Source: Thermothelomyces thermophilus ATCC 42464
Taxonomy: Eukaryota > Ascomycota > Sordariomycetes > Sordariales > Chaetomiaceae
NCBI RefSeq assembly: GCF_000226095.1
Contig: NC_016475.1
Span: 2,976,001-3,040,000, forward strand
Direction of reading: 5' to 3'
DNA: 64,000 nt
Every line of letters begins with the position of its first letter. Positions within the stretch are counted from its first letter, which is position 1. This document shows, piece after piece, positions 43,668 through 56,457 of the stretch. The translations under genes were made by a program, and so were the position numbers. The notes beneath the pieces are model-generated. The model searched no databases. It was not told the origin of the DNA and saw only the letters and a list, made by a program, of their open reading frames with translations.

Positions 43668-46350
43668 GTGGCAGCAACAATCAATCAATCAATCAGTCAA
43701 TCAATCAATCACTTGCGAGGTGTTATCTTCCTTTTGCGCTGCTTTTCGAGGCCTGGCGCCCATCCCCTTACTTTTTCTACATTGATTTTGACTCTCCATT
43801 GTCTTCCACTGTACCACTCTTCCAATTACTTCCTTCGTAAGTCCCCCTACCCAGTTTCCTTTTCGTTATTATCCTTCTCTCCATCTTTCCACCTTCTTGT
43901 TACTATTTTCCCTGCTTATCCATTGTTCACTGCCTTCTGCTATTCTCCCCGTCGCGCCCAATGTTCCCCTTGGCCACAGATCCCTCACCTCTGCCATAAA
44001 TTGCCCAGCTCGAGTCGTTTTCCCTTTTCCCACACTCTCTTCCACTCTTCATCCCGCTCAATCCCGGCTCGAAACACTTCTTCCACGCTCATCTTCAAGG
44101 CCAGTCCTACTACTTCTCTCGATACTCTGCTCCTTCGACTCTCTTCCTCCTCCATCGTTCTTTTCTTCGCCAGACTTTGTTCCTTTCCCCTTCAAACTCA
44201 ACCAGCGAGTCACTCACGTGAGCGCGACCGCAGCATAAACAAAGCAACAAGTCCCTCGCCATCGGACGTCCCCTGCCTTCCCCATTCCTTTCCTAACCAG
44301 TTTCTCTCTGTTTCAGATCGTGCGCTCGCGTCTGACGCGTGATTTACGCACACAACGCTCCTCCACTAGAACCCGAAGGTGAGCAGCACAATATCCAGCG
44401 TGCCCGACTGCCTCTTCCTCTCTCTAGACATGTGCCCAATCTTGCAGCGGAGCTCCCTAGGTCCGAAAGCCTTGGCTAATATTGATTATACACGCCCACA
44501 GGAACCCAAACGAACTCTTTTTCTTTTCACGTCTCTGACAAGCCACCTCCCACATACCCCCTATTTCCGATCAGGGCATCTGCTGCCGCAAGATAATCGT
44601 CTTTTCACACTCTACACCCATGCCCAGCCCAACGGACGTCGTCGGCTTTGCAAAGTCGTCGTCGGTTTAAGGTTTGACATGGTCTCCGCGCGCGGGTCCA
44701 ACATCCCCGCGAGTGACCGGGCGCCCCCGTTAACCCGATCAGATGAGACGCGGACATCAGACCGCGTCGTGCACACTCGGGATCGTTCCCCTCGTTCGCT
44801 TAGTTATTGGCCTCCAGACAGCAGCACACACAGACACAGACAAACATCATCCACCTACTCACCCAACCACCCACCCACCCACACACACTCTCTCTCACTT
44901 TCTTTCTTTCGAAGTTTTCCACCTCCAGATTCTAGAACTTGACCCATCCCCAGAGCAGAATCACTTGGCACAGCTCCCGTGATGAACCACTTTTGCGCAG
45001 CCACAAAGTACCAAAAGGGGTCTTTCTCCGTTCGGGAAGAGGCTGCGTGCCCGTCTAAGGCACCGAGTGGTGTCGCGGACCAGAGGAAGCCCATGGACAG
45101 AACTCATTCTGAGGAGCGAATTGACTACTGGGAGGCCACTTTACCATTTCTTATCCAGTTCTCCCTCTAATTTTTTATTCCTTTTCCTTTTCCTTTTCCT
45201 TTTCCTTTTCCTTTTCCTTTTCAGTGTTTATTACGGTTCTTCCAACAAGCGCCAGAAAAGAGTGCGATCTGGCCTGGTGGGCTACTCTCGCTTTGAGTCT
45301 GGTGTTGCTTTACAATCTTCATTATCTCCTCATTATACGCCATGAAGGAACGTAATCCGGATCGTCCATGCTTTTTTTCCTTTCCTCTTCCCGTTTCACC
45401 GCTCATATACCGTCTTTTACCGCCACAACACTCCAATGATGAAGCAGTCCTTGTGCCGCTCGCTGAGAGACCTGGTCATTCTTGAGCGATGCACAGCGAT
45501 TTCTCGGACAGCAAGTGCCTAAAAAGAAATTTGCGGCTACCCAGCCCCAGTGGGTTCGGGATAAAAAAGCCAGGGCTAATCATTCACTGAGGAGGCTAAC
45601 AATCATCTGTTGCCCTAGGCTTAGTAGGTCGGGCACATTGGTTCGTTCCCTTCTTAACCTTTAATTATTTTTCGCATCCTTCATCGTTCTTCCTTCCTTT
45701 CATGTTTTCAACGTTGCTGCTCTTTCCAGTTCCTTTCTTTCTTTCTCCGGCTTTCCCCATCTGGCTCTTTGTGCCATTTCATCTCCAGGCGGCTCCCATG
45801 ATGACCTACGGCTCTCAAGCGCAATCAGTGAAGGCCTGGCCAGCCTTTACAATGGCGCAAAATATTTTCTCACCGAGTAGCTATTATTACCATGAAGAGA
45901 TACTCCTTTTGTTCGACTCGGGGGCTTGTTCCCTCCCTAGCATCGAACGCTGCTGTCTGAGGAACCACAACCTGCTGTTCTCGGCCCACACGTTCGCTCT
46001 CCGCTCAAAGACGCGCAGACATTCCCAATATTATGGCCTATCTCCTTTTCCTTTCTTTCCTTTTCTTTTTTTCCCCTGCGCGCTGGTCAATCGGCTTGTC
46101 GAATACGCACAATGGGAGCAAAGCACGCACTTCATGGGGCAAGTGTCTCGACGAAGTAGGCCGCTCAGCCACTCGAACTTGCCGGTCAACATCCCTTGTT
46201 GTCATTCTTTCTTACCCCGGGAGGTCCAAAGCTTCTTTCTGTGAATTTCATTTCGCTTCTTACATCTATCAATTCCTTCCTCAGAGCGGGCAGGGTGCCT
46301 CTTTGCCAGACAATCTTTCATTTTCTCTTCTCTTTTCTTTACCTACGAAT
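43668..46350 (+). other. Pyrimidine-rich leader-like stretch without coding frame
   Basis: The plus strand is markedly rich in C and T over about 2.6 kb (many TTCC, CTTT, TCTC words). It includes a hexanucleotide CCTTTT array at about 45,179-45,223, splice-donor-like words (GTAAGTCC near 43,836, GTGAGCAG near 44,381) and ACCCACCC/ACACAC repeats near 44,860-44,890. Long open frames here are only by-products of the pyrimidine bias (Ser/Leu/Phe/Pro). In fungi such stretches are common as long 5' leaders or promoters. No convincing coding sequence follows on the plus strand. Confidence 0.35.
45179..45223. repeat. CCTTTT hexanucleotide array
   Basis: Seven near-perfect copies of CCTTTT lie within the pyrimidine-rich stretch. 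It is a simple repeat, probably of slippage origin. Confidence 0.9.
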
Positions 46351-49300
46351 ATGCCCCCCAGTGCATCGCTATACTTTTCTGCCGGAAGAAGGAGCAAAAA
46401 ACGAGGTCAGACATATTCGGCTGGGTTGGGACCTAGTAAGGAGATGGCAAGGTTAATGATGAGATGCAGTTAGACATTCTCTGAGGCCGCAGACGGAATG
46501 TCCTAATCGACGAAAAACGGTCCCTAGCAGCCGGGCTTTCAGAGGATAGCCCAGAGCTCGAGTGAGCAATAAAAAAAACACTCGCTTCCTAGTGGGACAA
46601 GGAAGAAGGACAGAGTCATTCTTCCCGGCTGGCAAAGTATCAATCAAGTCCATTGAGGCAGACAATAGCCGGAAAAGAAGGACGACGAGTTTGCGGATGT
46701 CCAGTTGGTTGAAATCAAGGCTCTGGCTGCGCACCGCGCTAGGGAGGAAGCCAGACGCCGTTCAACCAAGTGGACATCTGGCAGGTTTAGTGAGGCAGGC
46801 ACTTGAACACCTGAGGACGGTAAAACCATCTCGGCGCTCTATGGGGGAGGTGAAGCGGCAAGAATGCCGTATTTGGTACCAAGGTTCACCAGATGAGACT
46901 AGGTCTCTGCTGATTCAGAGCGATTGAAATTTGACAAGACGCGACGTACGCCGGTGAAGGGCGGCGCTGGCTACGAGAAGGACGAGAGGGGAAAAAAAAA
47001 GGGGGGGGGGGGTCTGTGATGACAAGACTCGATGCTCTGTCTGAGAAACGTGGCAGTGTGCACACAATAGCCCGACTACATGACGCCAAAGCGTCTCTGA
47101 GACCCCATTCGCTTCGCTTCTGGTTGGGATGGATTGTAACATGAGCAAGGGAGGAAGGGTTTAGGTAGCTCAACGAGACGTCAACGATAAGAATGCACTT
47201 AAACCCTATGGCTCTCTGCTCCGGGCCTAATGCATATGTATTTACAACCTTGAACATGTCGACGCATGCGTGGCAGCATCAAGGCCAGAATGAGGCCCGC
47301 CCTGCCTTCCGCTCGACCATGACATGGAATGCTATCATCAGGAGAAACCGCCCTCAACCATTCTGACGCTGCGGGACGGGTCTTGGAAAGGGGAGCTCCA
47401 GCACAACTGAGCCACTGAAGAGCGCAGTTCGGCATCGTCGCTGTACACCTCTCCGTCATATCAGCACGTATCCGACACGACACGCAGGTGAGTGCTGCGC
47501 TGAGCCCGTTCCGGAGGTTCTCCAACCAATGACTTCGGTGTCATACAGGATTCAGGTAACACAAGCCCAGTGGACGAGGTACATAGTTGCATTTCAAGCA
47601 AGGCCTCACAGATGCGTCATGATAAAGACCTGATGAGTGGAAGACGTGCAGAGTGGCCCCTGACCCAATGGGGCTATCTTCGCCTTGGACGGGATCAAGT
47701 TGGAGGCTCCAGGGTCGCACAATGCCAGGCAACCAACAGAAACCCTGGAGAAAAGAGAGCGGGGGGAGGAGTGAAGAGCCATACCCGGGGAAAAAAAAAA
47801 TATTGAGCAACTGTGAAGGCGGAGGTGATTGAGCCCGGGGGTGCTACACAAGCTGAGTCACCGCAAAGGGGGCACAGTGACAGGCTGCAAGTCGGAGCTC
47901 CCAAGGCGGAGAACGGGCGGAAAATGTGTTAAGAAAGGTGAGCGGAGGTATCCGACTCACGACACCTTGTTCAGAGAGCTGGAGTTGACAATTCGGCCCC
48001 AGACGAGGCAACGGCCGTCTGATGCATCCCCCTTCCCCCCCGGCTCCAGCCCTGTGGTAATGTCAATCCCTCCAGCTAGCGAAAAATGTTCAAGAACATC
48101 CAGATATCCGTCCTGACACTAAAAATAATTCCATCTCTGGGCAATGGAAAAGCACATCTCAACCGAGTCTCGTGACGGTTGCTTTTGCCTTTCTCTGACA
48201 CAGGCTCGACCTATCACCACAGCACGATGGAATTTCTCGACACAGCCCCTCTGAGAGTCGAGAAAATCCACAGTGCATCTGCACGGTGTCAAGCAGATAC
48301 ACCTGCTTGTGCTTCATGCTCGACAACACACCTCAGTGATGTCAATACCTTTGGGACCGACGAAGGGGGTGTACTTATCTCAAATGTGGAATTGGGAGCG
48401 GCTCAGGAGGTCATTGCCATGCTCAGCAGACCCTGCAGCGCCTTTACGGAGAAACCAATCGACGTCCTCACCTGGAGGGAGTGAAGCGTGAGTCGGGACG
48501 ACTGGCCGTGGGGGACGAGGTGGCTCGGTCATGACTGGTCCAATACGCCAGAAGGTAACGGCATCAAAAGGACCACAGCCCTGCAATGAGGGGACGCCTA
48601 GTGGCAGGATACCGGAGCGATGATGTCGTGGGGAGCCAGTTTGATCCTCCACCTCGATCCTCCACCTCGACGCTTGCCGCGGGGCCGAGCCTGCCCAGGT
48701 CTCTTCTGCACACCACACCACACCGACCTCGGCAGTTGGGACATCGACAGATTCGTGGCAACGCAGATCAACCCAGAAAGAACAGCCCAGGCAGGCACTG
48801 ACACTGCAAGTCGCCTGCAGGAACCAGCAAACCCGGTCATTGTTGGGTCGCAAGGCATCCGGGACGGAGCCAGACCGAATGGGATGCAGGAATGGACAGG
48901 TGGGACGTCTTGTGGTCCTGCTGCACTGTTACAGTTGCTCCTGTCGTTGTTGCCTGGTAAGCAGCCTTCACCACCACCAGCAGAATCGTCCTCCGTTACC
49001 ATCGCGCCCCGTCAGCGCCAGCCCGCGTCAGCCATAACAAAAACAGGTTCGACTCAGTGGCGGGAGCCCCTCTTTTCCCTTCATAGGCCAGAAGAGAGAG
49101 ACACAGGAATGTGGGAAAGCCGGAAGTGAGGGAGGGTAACGCCAACCAACAGTGTAGGCAGATAGGGCAGAGCCCCTATTGTAGACAACACGGCCCAAAG
49201 TGGCGAAACCCGGGGACTAACTGGTGCAATCGGGACTACCAAGTTAAGAGCTGGATGGGCGAATCGCAGAGGGAGGATAAAGTGGGAAAGAGATTAAAGG

Positions 49301-52300
49301 GGAACGAGGGGGGAAAATCAACAAATGGACAACACACCGCCGAGAAAGACAAGAAAAGACAACAGGAAATCGGCGGTGTCTGCTGGTGCAGGACACCGGC
49401 GGGATTTCGGCCCTTACCCGCAGAGTATGCACGGGAGGGGTGTGTGAGTCATGATAAAAAAAGGTCGAGCCAAGGAATACTGCGTAGAGCGGACGACTAG
49501 GTGAAGCATGACGGGGCGGTGGATGTCTCGTTCAAGGCCACGCTGGTAGTTGCCGTTGTTTTGCACCCCCAAAATTTGTGTTCGCGTCTCTCTGAGCGAA
49601 GTTTGTGGTTGGCCTTCAACTTGAACGGCCTCCATGGCTGGCGGCGAAGAGCTGGAAGCTCTGGCAACCATGAAATGCAGGGCAAACAGCTTCGCTCGAG
49701 AACCTCATGACCGCACTTGCGGCAGCTCTGCGACTGTGAGTCAAACGCTGCCCGTGGCAACGAGAAAAAAAAGTCTTGGCCCCAGCCACAGGGCAAGCGT
49801 GAACCTATTGCGGCCTAAGGCGCCGCAGAGCTATCAGTCCGACACCTCTTCCGGTTGCGGTGAAGGAAAGAATGAATCCCAGAGGGACGCGGGGTGGGGT
49901 GTCGAGACGAGGGCAATGGGGAAGGCGAGACCGGGTGACGTATGGAACAGCGTAGATTTGTCAGAGCGGCGAATTAGTGGCTCAAGCTGCGAAGCAACTC
50001 GCGTCCAAGAAAAGTGCCTGCCATGATAATTCTTGTGGTACGTTGTACGTTGACGTTGGGCGACAAGGCCACGCCAGAACGAAGTCAAACAAAAAGTGGA
50101 CCGAGCTTTTCAAGATCGAATGGGCTAAACGGGACACAAGCTGTGAAACCTCGGGAAGCACAGCCCCAACCGTTCGGAACCCTCGCCACACAGGGGAAGG
50201 TTTTCGAAGGCTCGGATGGACGCCGGGCAAATCAGGCATCTTGCCGTCTCGGCTTGTGGGGTATCCGGTCGTTGGTGGAAAGAGCGACAGGGGGTTCCGC
50301 GAGCTTGCCGGAGCTGGCAGCGGAAGCAAACGTCATCATGAATTTGAATGAGCCACCGAGTGGCTAGTGCACAGGCACCATCAAGCCCCAGTAGCATGGA
50401 ACCGTGGCTTCGGGAAGCGGAGGCTTGACCAAGTTGCTGGAGGCTTGCAGGGGCGGACCTGCCTTCAACCAGCCCGCCAGCATTCGATAATTCCCCGAAC
50501 CCTCCGAGTCCACTTGGCTTAGCAAACATGGAGCCCTGACTGGCAGCCTGGCAGCCTGGCTCTCAAGAGGTTCAGCTCTTGGCAGCATGTGCTTCACAAC
50601 AATCCGTAACTCTGCACATACTGCGTGTGTACTGCGTCTGCCTGCACCCTGCGGACCCCTCTGCGCGCGACGCACTTGGCTGCGTGACACCAAGCAGCCT
50701 CGCTGCGCTAATGCGCTTGTGGAAAATAAAATAAAAAAATGAGCAAAACGTGGAAGTGATTGGTGACGCGCGCAATTGAGATCCGACAATCCGAGTGTTA
50801 CTGTCCGCCTTTTCCGAATCTGCATCAGGTAGTCGGCGTTCGATCTCCTGGTTTCGTTGGGTACGACGGTGCAGAGAAATTCCGAGCAAAGCATAACCCC
50901 TCGTGTCGTGTATCTCTCGGCTTGAGCCTGAAGCGACAATCAACGTCTCCATGTCTCGTTCTCAAAGCGGCGAATCCTTTTGCGGGCCCATTTGTGGTGT
51001 TGCTCCCATTGGTTCCAAGCTCGAGTTAGTTAAGGCCTCCAACTGGGATTTCGCGGATGCGCATTGGGCGGTGACGCCGGGCCATCTGACCGAAGATGCG
51101 CACATCGTCGACTTGATGTGCGCCTGTAACTGGCCCAGGAGGCTAAGATCAGGAGGGGCAGCTGAATCTTGGAAGAAGCCATTCCACATGATGAACGAGA
51201 GTCCGTTTGGTGACCCAGATGGTTGATCCAGTCCGTGTGTGGACTTCCGGCCGGCGTAACACCAGCGGTAGTGTATTGACACACCCAACGGCCGCTTTCA
51301 GCTCGAGAAGGGCCTGCACCGTCAAGGTGTTGTTTTCTCTTACCATACTGGTCTTATTGCCCCTCTTTCTGTCGCGGCAAGGGGCCCGTTAAGGCGGCCA
51401 CCGGGTGTCGTACCTTACGGGCCCCGAAGGTCGAGTACTCTGTAAGTCTCCCTTGAGGATACGAACGCACCCCGAACTTCGCCTCCGGTCATCGGTGAGG
51501 TGCTCCTTCGTCCTTTTTCTCTCAGCTTCTGCAAAACTCCCTTCGGCAGCGCCGGGTATTGGACAGAGATATCGTTAATTTCGCATCTCGTCCAAGGTTT
51601 TGTGCGCAATCCGCTACGTCAGAGGCCCTGGTCCAGGGTCTGGAGAGCTCTCGACGTATGAGATGTTGCCGCGCACCTCTTCCCGCCCTCCCGGCGTGAA
51701 CATGTGCACCGGCCCATGCACGTTCGGTACCTCTCCAAGGCCTGGGAGTGTCGGTGAAGGTCAGACTGGGAGCGAAGTCGGCTAGCTTTGCCCCATTACC
51801 GAGTATTTGCTTGGAGAATTGCCTATTTTTGACGCCCATGATGGGCTGCAAAGAGCATGCCATTCACCTTGAACTTGTGGATCCAGGGTGAGCAGCACAA
51901 GCTGCAGCGTTGCCGCTCCCTTGGCCGGTCGGTCGCCCTTCTCCAATCGGGGGTCGAGAACACTGCAGCCAGAACTAGCCCGCCTTCGCCCATTGGCTAC
52001 CCGTCGGTCAAGACCAAACAGCCCGCTGATATTGGACATCAACGCAGCAAACGGCGTCCCTAAGAAGGGGCCCATTAGGGCACCAAAACATCCCCTGGAC
52101 CCGTGCGTGACTCACGGTTGCTGTGGTCAGATTGGGGGGGCCTGTCCTCGCGACATCTTGTCCTTAAGGCCTCTGGGAAATGATCGCATCGGCAAGAGAA
52201 AAAAAATTTTTTTCTTCGTGACGGTGAGCCGAAACGAGCAAATGACAGAAGGCATAGGGGCAGGGTCTGTGTATGTACCAGAGAGCCGAGTGTAAAAGCC

Positions 52301-55227
52301 ACCGGGGCGGCCAAGGGCCGGGGGGGGGGAGGGGGTGGTAATTCTAGAAACAACAAAACAACCACACCCAGGCTGGGCCAAGGGAGATGGTTGCCAAGCC
52401 AGCCAAGGCCGATGGTGCACTACTGCGTATTAGTAACGTATAGCGGGTCGAATTGGGAGGTGCGGAGAGTTGGGCGGTCCACTCGACGGCGCCAAAGGGC
52501 CAAGGTCGCTTTGTGATTTTTCGTACCGTTTGGCAATGCCTTTGATGGATCGACCCGAGGCAGTGGACATAATCTCGCCGTCGTTTAACTAACACGGCCC
52601 GACTCCGAAGACGGTGTGCCAATACTGGATAAGGAAATCCGCACCGAGCACTCATACCCAGGACGCGGTGAAGGGAACAAGGAAAAGAACCAGGACGCGG
52701 AGTAGCGGATGTTGGAACCGGCCTTTCCGGACCTGAACAAGTCTCGAGAATTCATCAAGAAATCGGCTGGCCTCTGAATGCTTAAAAGTCGAAGCGGTTG
52801 CCAAGCTCGATTACATGCAGCTTGAGCATGCTGATGGCCAGATTGCTCTGCGCAAGGCTAAGATAACAGACCCGTAAGGAGTACGGATTATTACGGACGT
52901 ACGGGGGAAGGGTGTCGAGTGCTCGGACTCGACGGGAGTACCGGGCATGCATTAAAGAGCTGGAAATAGCGCGCGTCAAAACCAATCGCTTGTCGCCAGT
53001 GTGGTTTAATTTGACGGATGTGTAAGACAGTAAGTCAAGGATTTGATGGCGGTTGAGATGCCCTATATGAATCGCGTATGGGGAGTGACGGAGTTTGAGC
53101 CTCTTTGCTTATACACAGTAAACATCATTGGCCCCGACACTAGTCTAGCTTCCCGAAGTTAGTGTAGCATGCGAGCGCTGTACTCGCTGTAACCCCGCTG
53201 GGAGCGGCCTGTAACTGCATGCATCCGCGGCACGCGAGCGCGGACCAATTCGAACAGCAGGATCCGCAACTACACTGCAGTTGAAATCGCAGTGGATGTG
53301 CATCAAGTGCTTGGCAACCCCAGATTTCACTATGCCAGAATAGAATAAGTCGAGGGGAAGGAGTCTAGAACAGGCAGCAACAGCATAAGATCTGTTTCCA
53401 CAGATGAGATGAGAGTGTAAGTGAGGGGCTCGCTCCCCTTCGTTCAGTCAAATGGTGAAGGGGGGGAAGTGTGAACCTGACCCCGATCAAGCACGTTCGA
53501 GAGACAATGCAGCAGCGGACGGACGAGAGCAACCGTCAGCTCTTGTCACCGACACCCTCACTCTCAATGACCTGAAAGAGGCCCTCCCGCCTCTCGCATT
53601 AGGAGGATCCGCCCATGGCTTATACCCTAGTTTACCCTCGTTTGAGGCAACAACAATCGTCTTCACCAAAGAAGAGCACAAATCAGCCTCGTCGCATGTG
53701 CGCGCTGTCGCGGTCGTCACGGACAACTAACCGTCTGTCTCGTCGCGCGATTCCGAGGGGAGTTGCCTCCCGAGGCTTCCGTGAGCTGATTAGATAGCCA
53801 TGCCATGAGGGTTAACACTAGGCTCGGCAAAACCTTCACACTACTACACTACGCTATACCCATTTATCGACCTACGACACAAGCTGCCGAGTCGTATCAG
53901 CTTGCCCGGGATTATTGGCGCTCGTCGACAGTCCCAAATATCGCCAGCCTCCTTCACCGAATCTTCACTTTGATCGCCGCCAAGTTCCAAGCCCTGGTTG
54001 CTTGCCCGTGAGCGAAGGGAAAATTTTTCACGGGCGGTTGGTTTTTTAAGCAATCCCCTGCCAAAAAGCTGGATTTTCCCAGTCCTGGCGCGCTCCAATT
54101 TCGCTTAGCTCTCCAGAGGCTTGCCCACCGCAAATCCGGGAGCGGTTTCCGCGCTTGCAAATTTGCAGCGCACACCTACCCGAACGATCTCGGGCACTTT
54201 CCGCGGTGAAAGTTTGTTAAGTGAATCATTGAACGAGATCAGCCCCAGACAAATAGCTCAGTCGTACTGCGCAAGGAGTCACTCTTGCTTGTAGCTTTGG
54301 CTGCTTTTCACCGTCGGGACCGATACTCCATGGGAGGGACAGGAATCAGACCGACGCGTGTGACCCAAAGCGCCCGCGCTTAGTGCCCGTCATTACAGCT
54401 CGTGCAAGCACAGTGCCAATAGAACTGTTGGAGCTTGGGAGGGTGTGGCGGTCACTTCTTGCCGCGATGGCAAGGTAGTTACACTACGTCCGTACTCTGT
54501 AGTGTACTGCGTAAGAGGGGTTGGTTAATACCACCCCAGCAAGCAAGGATCAGGGAACATTCTGTTAGACGCACGCCCCTCCACCAAATCCATGTTAAAA
54601 AAATTCTACTGACAGGGGTTCCAGGCTTCTCCCTTGCACGTTCCGCCTTCCCCCCCGAACTCTACCTTCCCAGGCGGTGCCCCTCCCAGCCTGAATGAGT
54701 CGTCGTTGCGCACAGCTTGGCTGCGCTTTATAAACCAGGTCCAGCCTCCCAAAATTCCCTTTTCCCGTCAACTTTGGCTTTTGCCAATACCCTCGTTCAC
54801 CCCAACACTATTTGATTTTGACGATTGTTCACCATCGATTTTTTTTTTTTTAAAAAAAAAGTCTGGGCCACAGAAGAGTCCAGACTTTTCCAGAAGCAGC
54901 CATCAAGGTCGCCGCCCCGACTTTGGTGCTCCCGGATCTCCGGCTGGAGATTTTAGCGACTTCGGACCCTTGACATGTTCGCAATCAGAAGACGGTTTTC
55001 CTCTCCTCTTCCTACCGACCACAGACCAAGGTGACGGGCGTCACTTTCTCCCGCGCAACGACACAGGCGCGATTTTGCCAGGAATTTTGAGCTGAACAGG
55101 AGCGCCGCCATCAACCCCTCGCAGCGGCTGGGGGGGTTTACCGGAGAGATACATATCTCTCAACTGTTTTGGGGCTGCAGAAGTGTTTTTGTGTTGGACG
55201 TCTTGGACATTGCAGAATCCAGAGATC
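46351..55227. other. Gene-poor, undamaged region of about 8.9 kb
   Basis: I found no recognisable protein family on either strand. Frames of up to about 190 residues have mixed, overlapping composition on both strands without codon bias. It is not AT-rich and shows no obvious RIP signature. Simple features include an A-run/G-run at 46,992-47,012, a short duplicated GATCCTCCACCTC at about 48,642-48,670, an A8-T7 palindrome (52,199-52,213) and a T13-A9 palindrome (54,839-54,860). The last 400 bases probably hold the promoter and leader of the gene at 55,228. Confidence 0.45.
54839..54860. repeat. T13-A9 palindromic run in promoter
   Basis: Thirteen T followed by nine A about 370 bases upstream of the start codon at 55,228. 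It is the same kind of run as that upstream of the methyltransferase gene. Confidence 0.8.
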
Positions 55228-56457
55228 ATGGCTGCCCCATATTCCCCCTACGGGTCTACGCCCGGTCAGGAGTACCTTTACGACGAAACGAAGTTTCCCA
55301 CCCCGTCCCCGACTCCCTCCCCCCGGGGATCGGGCTACTACTACGGCGCCACACCTCAACGGCCGGCAACGCGAGCACATTTCCGCAACGGGAGCACCAG
55401 CGGCATCAACAGCGGCTACGCCAGCCCTCGGGGTCCCTCCTTCTCACCGCGTTACACGAGCGACGGCCAGTACGCCACTGTCAATGTGAGTGTCTCGCGG
55501 TCACGCAAGCCAAGTTTTTCGGGTCCGCCGCGCCCCACGCGCGAGCGTCGCTCCTCCTTTTCCTACTATCCGTCCTCGATATCGCACGGCGAATCCGACG
55601 AGGACGAGTTTGTCGATCTCGGCGGCCGCGCCTTTGTGCTGCCGGGGCGGCCGCGACCGAGACCATACAAGGACTACTTCACTGTCAACGCTGGTGGGCA
55701 CGGAACTGATTACGGCTACTATGCACAGGGCGGTCCAATCTTCGACAGGGATGCTGGGTTCGCGTCTGCGCGGTTCGAGCCCGATCGCCGGCCGCCCCCG
55801 CCAGTCGCCGGTCACGCCCGCCGCAACTCCACCTCGGTGCCCCAACGGCCCCAGACCGCCCGGCCCATGGCCACCATGCACAAGAAACCACCGGTTCCTC
55901 CCCAATCCCGCCAGGCCACGGAGGACGATGCCAAGCGGCACAAGATCCCACCTGGTTACTCGCTGAAGAACTGGGACCCGACCGAGGAGCCCATCATGCT
56001 GCTTGGAAGCGTGTTCGATGCCAGTTCCCTAGGAAAGTGGATTTATGACTGGACCGTCTATCACCACGGCGCCGGCTCCCCCATCGGTGACCTGGCCGGC
56101 GAGCTGTGGCTCCTCCTTATCCAGCTGGCGGGAAAGATCAAGCGTGCCGAGGGAACCGTCGAGAAGATCAGGTCCAAGGACAACCGGGAGATGGTCGAGG
56201 AATTCATTGAGGCCGGTTACCGACTCACCGACAAGCTCCGGAAGCTGCTCAAGGCCTGCGAAGCACCCATGCTCAGGTCCAGCAAGCAGAAGAAGGAAGG
56301 CCAGCTTGGCAAGAGTGCCGGTGTTGAGTTTGTTGAGACTCTCTTCGGCCGCGATCGCGAGATGGAGCGGACTGAGCGCTTCATGGCTTCTGTTCGTCTT
56401 TGGAACTTTCGCTTTGACACCAATTGCGAGGAGATTCTCAGGAAGCCCACCATGTAA
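55228..56457 (+). CDS. Conserved fungal protein with disordered N-terminus, 409 residues
   Basis: A single frame from ATG 55,228 (MAAPYSPYGSTPG) to TAA. An in-frame upstream extension (CTG-type start at 55,183) is less likely. Residues 1-240 are low-complexity, rich in Pro, Ser, Tyr, Arg and Gly (SPRGSGYYYGA, SFSPRYTSD, RKPSFSGPPRPTRERRSS), and include a DEDEF acidic clasp. From about 255 a conserved helical domain begins: IPPGYSLKNWDPTEEPIMLLGSVFDASSLGKWIYDWTVYHHG, then DLAGELWLLLIQLAGKIKRAE, REMVEEFIEAGYRLTDKLRKLLKAC and RFMASVRLWNFRFDTNCEEILR. This domain is widespread in filamentous ascomycetes, where such proteins are often labelled vegetative cell wall protein gp1-like only because of the Pro-rich tail. 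No signal peptide or enzyme motif is seen, so a cell-wall role is not supported. The gene has GC-rich third positions. Confidence 0.85.
   Translation: MAAPYSPYGSTPGQEYLYDETKFPTPSPTPSPRGSGYYYGATPQRPATRAHFRNGSTSGINSGYASPRGPSFSPRYTSDGQYATVNVSVSRSRKPSFSGPPRPTRERRSSFSYYPSSISHGESDEDEFVDLGGRAFVLPGRPRPRPYKDYFTVNAGGHGTDYGYYAQGGPIFDRDAGFASARFEPDRRPPPPVAGHARRNSTSVPQRPQTARPMATMHKKPPVPPQSRQATEDDAKRHKIPPGYSLKNWDPTEEPIMLLGSVFDASSLGKWIYDWTVYHHGAGSPIGDLAGELWLLLIQLAGKIKRAEGTVEKIRSKDNREMVEEFIEAGYRLTDKLRKLLKACEAPMLRSSKQKKEGQLGKSAGVEFVETLFGRDREMERTERFMASVRLWNFRFDTNCEEILRKPTM

Noticed and set aside
43668-44342. 224-residue plus-strand frame
   Set aside because: The composition is Ser/Leu/Phe/Pro from pyrimidine-rich DNA, with no domain and a start inside a CAAT microsatellite.
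50364-50939. 191-residue minus-strand frame in the gene-poor region
   Set aside because: No domain, no codon bias, and overlapping frames of similar length on both strands.
54634-55095. 153-residue frame upstream of the gene at 55,228
   Set aside because: It crosses the T13-A9 run and promoter-like sequence, and has no domain or codon bias.
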